From Hwangdonia seohaensis (GTDB lineage: Bacteria; Bacteroidota; Bacteroidia; Flavobacteriales; Flavobacteriaceae), in the NCBI RefSeq assembly GCF_031932625.1, contig NZ_JAVSCK010000001.1, positions 310,001 to 374,000 on the forward strand: DNA of 64,000 bases. Direction: 5' to 3'. Of the stretch, positions 34,626-43,384 are shown one piece after another. The translations under genes and the position numbers were made by a program. The notes beneath the pieces were generated by a model. That model saw only the letters and a program-made list of their open reading frames with translations. It did no database searches and had not been told where the DNA came from. How positions within the stretch are numbered: the first letter of the stretch is position 1; every line of letters begins with the position of its first letter.

Positions 34626-37469
34626 ATGAAACATATAGTACTATTATTTACACTACTTACTGCAACATTTTCACACACCCAAAACACCGGTTCAGTGGCC
34701 GGAAAAATAACCGATAAGGAGTTTAATAATGAGCCCTTGGCGTTTGCCAATGTTTTAATAAAAGGTACGACTACGGGAACAACATCAGACTTTGATGGTT
34801 TATATGCTTTTGAAAATTTAGAAACCGGAAGTTACACTTTAGTTTTTAGTTTTGTGGGTTACAAAACACAAGAGATTAGTGTTGACATTGTAGCTGGTAA
34901 AAAGACAGAATTAAATGTAATTATGGCTGCAAGTGCAGCTTCTTTAGACGAAGTCATTATTACCACAACTACAAAACGAGAAAGCGAAACAGCACTACTC
35001 TTAGAGCAAAAAAAAGCCGTTGAAATTAAACAAAGTATTGGTTTTGAAGAGTTATCGAGAAAAGGTATTGGTAATGCCGCCGCTGCAGTTTCTAAAATTT
35101 CTGGTGTATCAAAACAAGAAGGCTCCAGTAATGTTTATGTGCGTGGTTTAGGAGATAGATATTTGAATACCACAATGAATGGGTTGTCTTTACCATCCAA
35201 CGATGTTAGCAAAAAGAATATTGATTTAGATTTATTCTCTTCTGATATCATTGAGAACGTATCGATTAGCAAAGCGTATTCTTCAAAATTCTATAGTGAT
35301 TTTGCTGCAGGAAATGTAGATATTTCCTCAAAAGATTATAAAGGCTCAGGTTTCTTTGACTTTGGAATCGGCTCCGAAATTAACACCAATGCAATCGGTA
35401 AAGATTTTGTAAGGAGCGAAGGGGCAGGTCATTTTGGGTTTTATAACCGATATGCGCATAACCCTTTTGCCGTTATTTTATCTCACGGATTCGACCCTGT
35501 TGATGCTGGCATGCCAATAAACACAAGTGTTAATAGTGCCTTTGGAAAATCATTCAATTTTGAAAACGGATCAAAACTTAGTTTTTACGCTACTGGTTCG
35601 TTTGAAAACGATTACCAGTACAGAAAAGGCTCTTCAATAGATTACACCAATGTTGAGAAAAAAGCCTTTGAGCAATCTGAAGAGTTTGAATACGGCACCA
35701 CCACGACAGCCATGGCATCTATCATTTATAGAATGGATACGAGCAACATCCTTAAATTTAACGCTTTATTTGTAAACAGTTCGTCAGACAAAATAGGCTA
35801 CTTTGGTATTGATGGTAAAGGTAGAAATCGAGATGCTATAGCCAATACAGACGAAGGGTTTTATCAGCAGAATATTCAATTTAATGAAAATCTTATTTAT
35901 GTTAATCAACTTTTAGGAACTCATAAATTTGATAAGATTGAATTAGATTGGGGCTTTGGTCACAACTATGTTGCTGCGCATGAACCAGATAGAAAACGTT
36001 TAAATTTTGAAAACTATCAATATGCTTGGGACAATGACCCTAATACTCAACCTATTTTTTATAGTAATGTAGATTTTGATAATCAGCGTTATTTCCAAAA
36101 CATCGAAGATGAAGAGTTAAACGGTCGTTTAAACTTAGCTTACAAACCCTCTGAAAACATTAAAATTAATGTTGGTTATAATGCGCGAACTAAAGAACGT
36201 CGTTTTGACAATATTAGATATGGCTATGATATTATTGATAACAGCGGAATTGAAAACGTTAATAATTTAAATAGCTTTTTCACTTTAGATAACTTAAATC
36301 TAAATGATAATCAAGGCACTTACGAGATTAAAGTAATAAAACCATATCCAAATCTTAGTAATACAAACAGACCGGGTTTATCTGAAAACACCTATAAAGG
36401 TAAACTAGATATTTACGCGGGTTACTTAAATGCTGAGATTAATCTAAATGAAAAATGGCTAATTATTCCAGGGGTTAGGGTAGAATCTTTTAAGCAATAC
36501 ATTGAGTACGATGTTATTAATTTAGGTGTAAATGGCAACGATAATATTGAAGCTTCAGATGTATTGTATTTGCCGAGTTTAAGTGCAAAATATGCTATAA
36601 CCGAAGATCAAAATTTACGTTTTTCGGCAAGTCAAACCATTTCTCTTCCAGAATTTAAAGAAGTGGCGCCTTTTGTTTATGAAAGTGTATCGCAGCGTAT
36701 CGGTGGAAATCCAGATCTGTTGGGACAAAAAGCAGGAGATTCATATACTAATGTAAAAGATGTATCGTACTCAAAAATTTTAAATGTCGATTTAAAATAT
36801 GAATGGTTTGTAACAACATCAGAATTAATCTCACTCGGTGCATTCTACAAACAAATTGAAGATCCAATTAATCAAGTTGTAGCGTTTGACGCTACAGGAA
36901 CACAACGTTTTTTCAGAACGGGTGAAAAAGCTCAAATCTATGGCATCGAAGCAGAGATTAGAAAAAACATCATTACTAACGAAGATGACAAAGCAGAACT
37001 ATCTATGGGGCTAAATGCCACGTATATGTATACTGAACAAGATTTGTATCAAGACATCGTTGGCAGCAATTTTAATGTAAGTTTTGTAAATGACAAAGAG
37101 GCATTACAAGGCGCTTCGCCATTAATTATCAATGCAGATATTAACTATTCACCAACATCTTTTGAACACTACAAACCCAACGCAACCTTATCATTCTCTT
37201 ATTTTTCAGATAGAATTGATGCTTTAGGATCTGGTCATTTAGGAAATGTTATTGAAAAAGGGATTCCAACTTTAGATTTTATTCTAAAAAATAAAATAGG
37301 CAAAACGTTTGAAATCAATGTCGACGCAAAAAACCTTTTAAATCCAAGTATAAAATATATTAGAGAAACAACCCAAGGCGCTATAGTGGTAACATCCCCT
37401 AACGGAAAAGATGTTTCAAACTATAAAAAAGGAATGAACATTGGACTCCAATTAAAATATAAATTTTAA
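34626..37469 (+). CDS. TonB-dependent outer-membrane receptor
   Basis: 947 residues from the ATG at 34626 (the frame opens earlier at a TTG that lies inside the promoter). Signal peptide MKHIVLLFTLLTATFSHTQ, a carboxypeptidase-regulatory-like domain (SVAGKITDKEFNNEPLAFANVLIKG), then a plug (SKISGVSKQEGSSNVYVRGLGDRY) and a beta-barrel ending in the aromatic-rich LQLKYKF. No SusD-like gene follows; instead there is a beta-helix lipoprotein. The Pho-box-like promoter and the porin/PiT neighbours suggest uptake of a phosphate-containing substrate under phosphate limitation; this is inference. Confidence 0.93.
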   Translation: MKHIVLLFTLLTATFSHTQNTGSVAGKITDKEFNNEPLAFANVLIKGTTTGTTSDFDGLYAFENLETGSYTLVFSFVGYKTQEISVDIVAGKKTELNVIMAASAASLDEVIITTTTKRESETALLLEQKKAVEIKQSIGFEELSRKGIGNAAAAVSKISGVSKQEGSSNVYVRGLGDRYLNTTMNGLSLPSNDVSKKNIDLDLFSSDIIENVSISKAYSSKFYSDFAAGNVDISSKDYKGSGFFDFGIGSEINTNAIGKDFVRSEGAGHFGFYNRYAHNPFAVILSHGFDPVDAGMPINTSVNSAFGKSFNFENGSKLSFYATGSFENDYQYRKGSSIDYTNVEKKAFEQSEEFEYGTTTTAMASIIYRMDTSNILKFNALFVNSSSDKIGYFGIDGKGRNRDAIANTDEGFYQQNIQFNENLIYVNQLLGTHKFDKIELDWGFGHNYVAAHEPDRKRLNFENYQYAWDNDPNTQPIFYSNVDFDNQRYFQNIEDEELNGRLNLAYKPSENIKINVGYNARTKERRFDNIRYGYDIIDNSGIENVNNLNSFFTLDNLNLNDNQGTYEIKVIKPYPNLSNTNRPGLSENTYKGKLDIYAGYLNAEINLNEKWLIIPGVRVESFKQYIEYDVINLGVNGNDNIEASDVLYLPSLSAKYAITEDQNLRFSASQTISLPEFKEVAPFVYESVSQRIGGNPDLLGQKAGDSYTNVKDVSYSKILNVDLKYEWFVTTSELISLGAFYKQIEDPINQVVAFDATGTQRFFRTGEKAQIYGIEAEIRKNIITNEDDKAELSMGLNATYMYTEQDLYQDIVGSNFNVSFVNDKEALQGASPLIINADINYSPTSFEHYKPNATLSFSYFSDRIDALGSGHLGNVIEKGIPTLDFILKNKIGKTFEINVDAKNLLNPSIKYIRETTQGAIVVTSPNGKDVSNYKKGMNIGLQLKYKF

Positions 37470-37508
37470 AACCATTAATTAAAGAACGAATAAAAATTAA
37501 ACTTAGAA

Positions 37509-38720
37509 ATGATGAAAAACAATTTAGTATTAGGATTAGCAACCATAGCATTGCTTTTTAACTCGTGTGCTACAGACGACACAGCCGATATTTACATCAC
37601 GGATAACAGCGTTATTCATAACAATGGCGGTGGAAACACTGGTAGCAATGATGAAGAAATCGCCATTGGTGCCGCGGAATATTCTTCAGACTTAACATTG
37701 GAAGCCAATAGAACCTACACCATTAGTGGTCCAGTAATAATGGCTGAAGGCACTACACTGACTATAAACGAAGGTGTAACAATTAAAGCCATTGCAACGG
37801 GTGCCGATGTTTACATTGCAATTTCCCAAGGCGCCAAAATTATAGCTAATGGTTCAGCCGAAAAACCTATTGTAATGACCTCTGGAAATTCAAATCCGGC
37901 GGCTGGACAATGGGGCGGTTTAATAGTACTAGGAAAAGCACCTATTAACTCTGTTACCGGCAGTGCAACATCAACGTCAGAAATTGGAAGTTTGCCTTAC
38001 GGCGGAACAGATTCGGCCGATAATTCAGGTGTTTTACGTTATGTACGTGTTGAATATTCGGGCGGAGCCGCTGATGGCTCTTCAGAAAACAACGGATTCT
38101 CTTTTTATGGTGTTGGCGCAGGAACAACAATTGAATATATTCAAGCTTACGAAGGAGCTGATGACGGGATAGAGTTTTTCGGCGGAACAGCAGAAGTGTC
38201 TTATGCCGTTGTAATTAATTGTCAAGATGATTCAATTGATTGGACTGAAGGGTTTACGGGGTCTATTACAAATGCTTACATTAAACACGGAGCAGACCAT
38301 GATAAAGGGTTTGAATGCGATGGCTACAACACTGACATTGGGAATCTTTCTAATCCTAAATTTTGGTCTAAACCCACCGTAACCAATGCCACAATTGTTG
38401 GTTTGGGTTCGTCAAAAGGAAACGAAGCCATTAGGTTAAGAGCTGGTACCCAAGGAATTTTTAACAATATTCTAATTGAAGGCTTTGCCGAGGGGTTCGA
38501 CCTTGATGGCGATGCGGGTGCCAATAGCGACAATCCCACTGGAACCGGAGTTATTAACGGTGATTTACATGTTACAAACATTACCTTTATCGATGTAACC
38601 ACAAAAACCAAAAATGATACTGGCGATACTTTTTCTGAAACAGATTTCATCTCAGGTGAAGGTCAGGGAACAGGGACGGACTATGCAACATGGGGCGCAA
38701 ACTGGACGGTAGGAAACTAA
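37509..38720 (+). CDS. Beta-helix lipoprotein, partner of the TonB receptor
   Basis: 403 residues. The lipoprotein signal is MMKNNLVLGLATIALLFNSC. The mature protein is repetitive and Gly/Asn/Thr-rich, with segments such as GTTLTINEGVTIKAIA, IEYIQAYEGADDGIEFFGG and GFDLDGDAG that fit a right-handed parallel beta-helix. It lies 39 bp after the TonB receptor gene, so they share the Pho-like promoter. A surface-exposed role in capturing or processing a substrate for the receptor is plausible; no catalytic residues are recognised. Confidence 0.8.
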   Translation: MMKNNLVLGLATIALLFNSCATDDTADIYITDNSVIHNNGGGNTGSNDEEIAIGAAEYSSDLTLEANRTYTISGPVIMAEGTTLTINEGVTIKAIATGADVYIAISQGAKIIANGSAEKPIVMTSGNSNPAAGQWGGLIVLGKAPINSVTGSATSTSEIGSLPYGGTDSADNSGVLRYVRVEYSGGAADGSSENNGFSFYGVGAGTTIEYIQAYEGADDGIEFFGGTAEVSYAVVINCQDDSIDWTEGFTGSITNAYIKHGADHDKGFECDGYNTDIGNLSNPKFWSKPTVTNATIVGLGSSKGNEAIRLRAGTQGIFNNILIEGFAEGFDLDGDAGANSDNPTGTGVINGDLHVTNITFIDVTTKTKNDTGDTFSETDFISGEGQGTGTDYATWGANWTVGN

Positions 38721-38791
38721 CTCAATATGTTGTCTGATCTTTTCATTACACTTGTGTTTTAGTGTATCAGTAGTTCAAGACCAGACATTAA

Positions 38792-38836
38792 AATAATAAA
38801 AAAGCATCCTAAAAATTAGGATGCTTTTTTATTATT
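38792..38836. terminator. Bidirectional terminator
   Basis: AAAAAAGCATCCTAA and TTAGGATGCTTTTTT form a near-perfect long stem, with runs of A and T on both sides. It serves the beta-helix lipoprotein gene (+) and the convergent small gene (-). Confidence 0.95.
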
Positions 38837-38852
38837 CACTTTGCCATATAAA

Positions 38853-39176
38853 CTATAACGAAGCGACGTTGTTTTCATAATTGACTTCTTTTTTAATTCC
38901 GTCAATCCAATAAATCCATTTGCCGACTTTTTTACCATTATCATAATTTGCAGAAACGATTTTTTCACCTGCTGTGTTAAAGCTTAACCACTCACCTTGT
39001 AATTTACCATCTACTGTGTAAGACCCTTTCTGGCTTACAACACCATTGTCATGATAATAAACAACATCAATTAAGTTTGTGTCTTTGTTAAGTTTTAAAT
39101 CTCTCTTTTGCTTTTCTTGAGCAATAGATACCACAGTAATTAAAAAGGTGAAAAGCAATAAAATTGATTTCTTCAT
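38853..39176 (-). CDS. Small secreted MORN/YwqK-like repeat protein
   Basis: 107 residues from the ATG at 39176; the open frame extends to a TTG at 39203, but the ATG gives a clear signal peptide (KKSILLLFTFLITVVSIAQ). The mature part has MORN-like strands (YYHDNGVVSQKGSYTVDGKLQGEW, NYDNGKKVGKWIYW), as in the YwqK family; no function is established. A perfect -7 box TATATTTG (39208-39201) with TTG 20 nt upstream forms its promoter. The adjacent TAACATT array overlaps the -33 side of this promoter, so its expression may also follow phosphate. Confidence 0.75.
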   Translation of the reverse strand: MKKSILLLFTFLITVVSIAQEKQKRDLKLNKDTNLIDVVYYHDNGVVSQKGSYTVDGKLQGEWLSFNTAGEKIVSANYDNGKKVGKWIYWIDGIKKEVNYENNVASL

Positions 39177-39217
39177 AATTATGGGTTTAACATTATATCT
39201 CAAATATACAAATTAGG

Positions 39218-39257
39218 TAACATTAAAACAACCTTCGCTTAACATTATGATAACATT
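39218..39257 (+). promoter_or_regulatory. Four-heptamer Pho-box-like array
   Basis: TAACATT at 39218, CAACCTT at 39229, TAACATT at 39240 and TAACATT at 39251: three exact and one 5/7 copy on a strict 11-bp period. Eleven nt downstream on the + strand the window TAACTCTC (39265-39272) sits where the -7 element lies at the TonB receptor and porin promoters. No + strand gene follows for 316 bp. It also flanks the minus-strand promoter of the small gene at 39176. Confidence 0.65.
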
Positions 39258-39274
39258 AAAACAGTAACTCTCTG

Positions 39275-39492
39275 TTTTTTATCGTTTTATAGTTATTTTT
39301 TACATAAAGATTTAACATTGGAAAGTTTAATAATTACTTAATACTAAGATTACATAAACCTCAACTTAAACCAAGATATTTGCTAGGTCTTAAGACCAAA
39401 CAATTAGTATTTCATATAATCTATTAGTTTTTGTCGACTACATTATTATGATTTCTAATGAGACTGCCTTAGGCCAGGGCAGTCTTTTTTTT
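39275..39492 (+). ncRNA. Candidate phosphate-starvation small RNA
   Basis: No reading frame of note lies on the + strand between the array at 39218-39257 and the strong terminator at 39461-39492. The upstream + strand gene already ends at the terminator at 38792-38836, so this second one has no known transcript. A transcript of about 200 nt is the simplest reading. An inner start is also possible: GATATTTG at 39375-39382, the same -7 sequence as at the PiT promoter, would give about 100 nt. A perfect palindrome GGTCTTAAGACC lies at 39386-39397. The exact 5' end is a guess. Confidence 0.45.
39461..39492 (+). terminator. Orphan strong terminator
   Basis: AGACTGCC / GGCAGTCT, an 8-bp GC-rich stem with a 9-nt loop, followed by TTTTTTTT. 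There is no T run on the other strand's side, so it works only on the + strand. No annotated gene ends here. Confidence 0.92.
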
Positions 39493-39503
39493 ATTTAAAA
39501 ACT

Positions 39504-39547
39504 TAATCTTTAGGAAACATTAAGTTAACATTAGTTTCAGTTCTTTG
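39504..39547 (+). promoter_or_regulatory. Putative Pho box and promoter of the porin gene
   Basis: TAATCTT (39504), AAACATT (39515) and TAACATT (39526) stand on an 11-bp grid. Eleven nt after the last lies TTTG (39544-39547), the same distance as at the TonB receptor promoter. The start codon follows 27 bp later. Confidence 0.65.
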
Positions 39548-39573
39548 CGGCGACAAAAACTAAAAACATTATA

Positions 39574-40770
39574 ATGAAACTTAAGATTATTTGTGCGGTC
39601 ATTTGCTATTTTGCAATAGTGGCATCACATTCTCAAGACGTTACATCTCCGAAATTTGGTAAAGGTCTTTTTAACTTAGTTGGTCAAGATAGCAGTTGGA
39701 CCATGAAAATAGGTGCCAGAATGCAATTTCTGGCTATTTCAACCTGGGAAGATAGGCAAAATAACGAATCGAATTTTTTAGTACGTCGTGCCCGTTTAAA
39801 ATTTGACGGTTACGCATTTACACCCAAACTAGAATATAAATTAGAGTTAGGTTTATCCAATCGGGATATTTCCGGTGCTTCGCCGTTTACAAGCAATGCG
39901 CCTCGGTATATTATTGATGCAGTGATGAAATGGCATTTTGCACCAAGTTTCGAGCTTTGGTTTGGTCAAGCTAAACTTCCGGGGAATAGGGAGCGTGTCA
40001 TTTCATCGGCCAGTCTTCAACAAGTAGATCGCTCGCTTTTAAATAGCCGTTTTAATATTGATAGAGATTTAGGCTTACAGTTACGACATCATTTTTATTT
40101 ATCTGATTCTTTTGTTGTAAAAGAGATATTTTCTATAGCACAAGGCGAAGGAAGAAATATTACCACAGGAAATTTAGGCGGCCATCAATACACTGGTCGT
40201 ATTGAATTATTACCCTTTGGAAATTTTGCAAGTAAAGGCGACTATGTTGGTGCTGACTTAAAAAGGGAACAAAGCCCAAAATTAGCTTTTGGAGTAAGTT
40301 ACGACCATAATAACAATGCGGTTAAAACCAGAAGCAATCAAGGCTCTTATATGACTATTGATGGTGATACGGATTTTTACCAAACCAACATCAACACCCT
40401 TTTCATTGATGCGATGTTTAAATACCAAGGTTTTTCATTCATGGCAGAATATGCCGATAGGGACGCCAAAGACCCATTGGCAAAAAACTCTGATGGCACC
40501 TTAACCGGCGATGAAGTGCAGGTTGGTAAAGGCCTAAACCTTCAAACAGGAGTTTTATGTAAAAACAACTGGGAAATTTCTGGACGCTATACCACGATAA
40601 CATTAGACCAAAATATTACGGGGAAAAATCCAGAAAACCAATACACCGTGGGTGTTTCAAAATACATTGTTGGACACAATTTAAAAGTTCAAACCGATAT
40701 CAGTCATTTAGAAGTTCAAGGCGGTAATAACGAATTGATGTGGCGATTACAATTCGATATTCATTTTTAA
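39574..40770 (+). CDS. Phosphate-selective porin (OprO/OprP-like)
   Basis: 398 residues with a signal peptide (LKIICAVICYFAIVASHS) and a beta-barrel of the OprO/P family: KIGARMQFLAISTWED, FLVRRARLKFDGY, YKLELGLSNRDIS, DRSLLNSRF and a C-terminal strand ending LQFDIHF. Such porins form trimeric channels selective for phosphate or polyphosphate in the outer membrane. The Pho-box-like promoter and the PiT gene 69 bp downstream support this role here. Ion selectivity cannot be read from the sequence. Confidence 0.9.
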   Translation: MKLKIICAVICYFAIVASHSQDVTSPKFGKGLFNLVGQDSSWTMKIGARMQFLAISTWEDRQNNESNFLVRRARLKFDGYAFTPKLEYKLELGLSNRDISGASPFTSNAPRYIIDAVMKWHFAPSFELWFGQAKLPGNRERVISSASLQQVDRSLLNSRFNIDRDLGLQLRHHFYLSDSFVVKEIFSIAQGEGRNITTGNLGGHQYTGRIELLPFGNFASKGDYVGADLKREQSPKLAFGVSYDHNNNAVKTRSNQGSYMTIDGDTDFYQTNINTLFIDAMFKYQGFSFMAEYADRDAKDPLAKNSDGTLTGDEVQVGKGLNLQTGVLCKNNWEISGRYTTITLDQNITGKNPENQYTVGVSKYIVGHNLKVQTDISHLEVQGGNNELMWRLQFDIHF

Positions 40771-40774
40771 AACA

Positions 40775-40818
40775 TAACAATTCGATAACATTATAACACA
40801 AAAGTCTAAAGATATTTG
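40775..40818 (+). promoter_or_regulatory. Putative Pho box and promoter of the PiT gene
   Basis: TAACAAT (40775) and TAACATT (40786) are spaced 11 bp. TTTG of GATATTTG (40811-40818) follows after 22 nt, two 11-bp turns instead of one. It lies only 5 bp after the porin stop, so PiT can be expressed both with the porin and from its own promoter. Confidence 0.6.
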
Positions 40819-40839
40819 CAATCAATTTTAATCTAAATT

Positions 40840-43203
40840 ATGGAAAATATATACTTATATATGATTATTGCCCTAGCCTTTTTAGCCATTGCTGATTTGG
40901 TTGTAGGAGTAAGTAATGATGCGGTAAATTTTTTAAATTCTGCCATTGGCTCTAAAGCTATTTCTTTTAAAACCATTATGATTGTTGCCAGTATTGGTGT
41001 TGCCGTTGGAGCCGTATTTTCAAGCGGAATGATGGAAGTGGCGAGAAAAGGGATATTTAACCCGGGAGAATTTATGTTTGATGAGATCATGATTATTTTC
41101 ATGGCAGTAATGATAACAGACATCCTATTGTTAGATTTTTTCAATTCTGTTGGGATGCCCACCTCGACTACTGTTTCTATTGTATTTGAGTTATTGGGGG
41201 CAGCTGTTGCCATGGCTTTAATTAAAATTGGTGCCGATGGTGGTAATTTTAGTGATGTCATCAATTACATAAACACATCAAAAGCCTCCCAGATTATATT
41301 CGGAATCCTGCTCTCGGTCGTCGTTGCCTTTACTATTGGAGCCGTGGTTCAATGGGTGGCAAGGGTATTACTATCTTATAATTTTGAAAAGAAAGCGGCT
41401 TGGGTTGGCGCTTTATTTGGTGGTTTAGCCTTAACGGCTATTACCTACTTCATTTTTATGAAAGGGTTAAAAGGCACCTCCTATGCTAAAGAATCATTTG
41501 ATATTCTTGGTGGCGAAACCATGAATAATTTTTTAGAAAGCCAAGTACTATTTATCACTTTAGTGAGTCTCGTTTTCTGGTCGCTCTTAGCCTATGCATT
41601 AATACATTATTTTAAGACTAATGTTTACAAACTCATTATTATTGTAGGCACCTTTGCATTGGCATTGGCCTTTGCCGGCAACGACTTAGTAAACTTTATT
41701 GGTGTGCCAATCGCAGCGTACAATGCCTACGAAGCATGGAGCGCTTCGTTTTTAAGTTCAGGAACTTTGGCCACAGACTTTTCTATGGAAATACTGGCTG
41801 AAAAAGTACCCACAAACAATTGGCTATTATTTGGGGCAGGTATGATTATGGTATTAACTCTATGGTTTTCTACCAAGGCTAAAAATGTTGTAAAAACCTC
41901 TTTGGATTTATCCAGCCAAGGTGAAACAAAAGAACGTTTTCAACCTAATTTTTTATCGCGCGGATTTGTACGATCGGCTATGTTAATGTCTCAAATGTCA
42001 GAATACATTCTACCTAAACCTTGGCAGGATAAAATAGAAAAACAATTTGAAGCTCCCGTAGCAAAGGTATCAAAAGACAAAGCCAAGGAGCTCCCAGCTT
42101 TCGATTTAGTGAGAGCCGCCGTTAACTTAATGGTAGCTGCGGTATTAATCTCTATTGCAACATCGTACAAACTGCCGTTATCTACAACCTATGTAACATT
42201 TATGGTGGCTATGGGTACCTCTTTAGCAGATCGCGCTTGGGGCGCAGAAAGTGCCGTATATCGGGTAGCTGGTGTAATCAACGTTATTGGCGGTTGGTTC
42301 TTCACTGCATTTAGCGCTTTTACTGCAGCTGCTTTGGTAGCTTACTTATTAAACTTAAACATAAAAGTTATGTTCCCTATTTTATTATTGGTAGCCATAG
42401 CTTTGCTGATAAGAAGCACAGTGGCACACAATAAAAAATCTAATGAAGTAAAGGCCGAGGACAGCCTGAAAAAAACAGGGAGCAGATCGGTACAAGGTGT
42501 TATTCACGAAAGTGCCGGCAATATTGCCAATGTTGTAAAACGCGGAAACAGGATTTACAGCAATGCCGTAAAAGGTTTGGCCAAACAGGATTTAACACTA
42601 CTTAAAAAGAATAAAAAACAAGTTGATAAACTAACGGCCGAAGTTGATGAGTTGAGGGATAACATATTCTATTTTATTAAAAATTTAGATGAAACCAGTT
42701 TACGTGCAAGTAGTTTTTATATTAACATTTTAGGCTATTTACAAGATATGACACAATCGTTGGAATACATATCAAAAGTGAGCCATAAACACATTAACAA
42801 CAACCATAAGAAACTTAAATTTAGCCAAATTAAAGAACTTAAAGATGTTGACAACACCCTTGAAACCTTGTTTAACGATACCAAAGCGGCTTTCGATTCG
42901 CACTCATTCGAGCAAATAGGCGAAATTATTAAACGTAAAAAAGAGGTGTACGACTTGGTAACCGATAAAATCGCAAAGCAAGTCTCTAGAACAAGAACAG
43001 AGGAATCTAGCCCAAAAAACACAACGTTATATTTTAGTTTATTATTGGAAACCAAGGATTTGTTAACGGCTACCATGAATCTTTTAGATGAATACTACAA
43101 CTCGCATGATGCCTCTGTAAAACCAGCCACTATTAGTGTGGTAGATGACGTTTTGCAAGTTGGGAGTAAATCTGACAAAGACAAAAAGAAAAAGGACAAC
43201 TAA
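40840..43203 (+). CDS. PiT-family inorganic phosphate transporter with PhoU-like C-terminal domain
   Basis: 787 residues, against about 500 in E. coli PitA. Two PiT signature repeats are visible: LVVGVSNDAVNFLNSAIGSKAI near residue 22 and AFAGNDLVNFIGVPIAAY near 280, with about ten membrane segments up to residue 530. From about 560 to 750 a soluble, helical, Lys-rich region resembles PhoU four-helix bundles. The transporter imports phosphate with cations; the PhoU-like tail may tune it. It follows the porin gene and carries its own Pho-like box. Confidence 0.92.
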   Translation: MENIYLYMIIALAFLAIADLVVGVSNDAVNFLNSAIGSKAISFKTIMIVASIGVAVGAVFSSGMMEVARKGIFNPGEFMFDEIMIIFMAVMITDILLLDFFNSVGMPTSTTVSIVFELLGAAVAMALIKIGADGGNFSDVINYINTSKASQIIFGILLSVVVAFTIGAVVQWVARVLLSYNFEKKAAWVGALFGGLALTAITYFIFMKGLKGTSYAKESFDILGGETMNNFLESQVLFITLVSLVFWSLLAYALIHYFKTNVYKLIIIVGTFALALAFAGNDLVNFIGVPIAAYNAYEAWSASFLSSGTLATDFSMEILAEKVPTNNWLLFGAGMIMVLTLWFSTKAKNVVKTSLDLSSQGETKERFQPNFLSRGFVRSAMLMSQMSEYILPKPWQDKIEKQFEAPVAKVSKDKAKELPAFDLVRAAVNLMVAAVLISIATSYKLPLSTTYVTFMVAMGTSLADRAWGAESAVYRVAGVINVIGGWFFTAFSAFTAAALVAYLLNLNIKVMFPILLLVAIALLIRSTVAHNKKSNEVKAEDSLKKTGSRSVQGVIHESAGNIANVVKRGNRIYSNAVKGLAKQDLTLLKKNKKQVDKLTAEVDELRDNIFYFIKNLDETSLRASSFYINILGYLQDMTQSLEYISKVSHKHINNNHKKLKFSQIKELKDVDNTLETLFNDTKAAFDSHSFEQIGEIIKRKKEVYDLVTDKIAKQVSRTRTEESSPKNTTLYFSLLLETKDLLTATMNLLDEYYNSHDASVKPATISVVDDVLQVGSKSDKDKKKKDN

Positions 43204-43384
43204 ACCTTAATATAGCTAGTCTGAAAAGAATCATTGAATAAAGCATGTCGCATTGAAATTCCTAAAGCCAAATGAATTTTGGTTTCGGGAACTTTAATGT
43301 TACTCAGTGAAGCAGCTTAAGTTGCGAGCATCTAGGTTTTTGAGGGCATTCAGAAGAACAAAAACGGCATCTTTTATACAGGTT

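Noticed and set aside
39339..39382. Second Pho-like array (TAATACT, TTACATA, TCAACTT) in front of GATATTTG
   Set aside because: The spacing is right (11 bp, then 11 nt to TTTG) but each heptamer has only 4-5 of 7 bases, which is easily reached by chance in such A/T-rich DNA; kept only as a note in the small RNA entry.
39449..39502. Small + strand reading frame (ATGATTTCTAATGAG...) upstream of the porin gene
   Set aside because: It runs through the terminator stem and its T run, has no start context and codes for only 16 residues.
43204..43384. Possible regulatory region or small gene between the two phosphate transporter genes
   Set aside because: No reading frame, hairpin with T run or paired heptamer is visible; one AATGTTA alone is not evidence.
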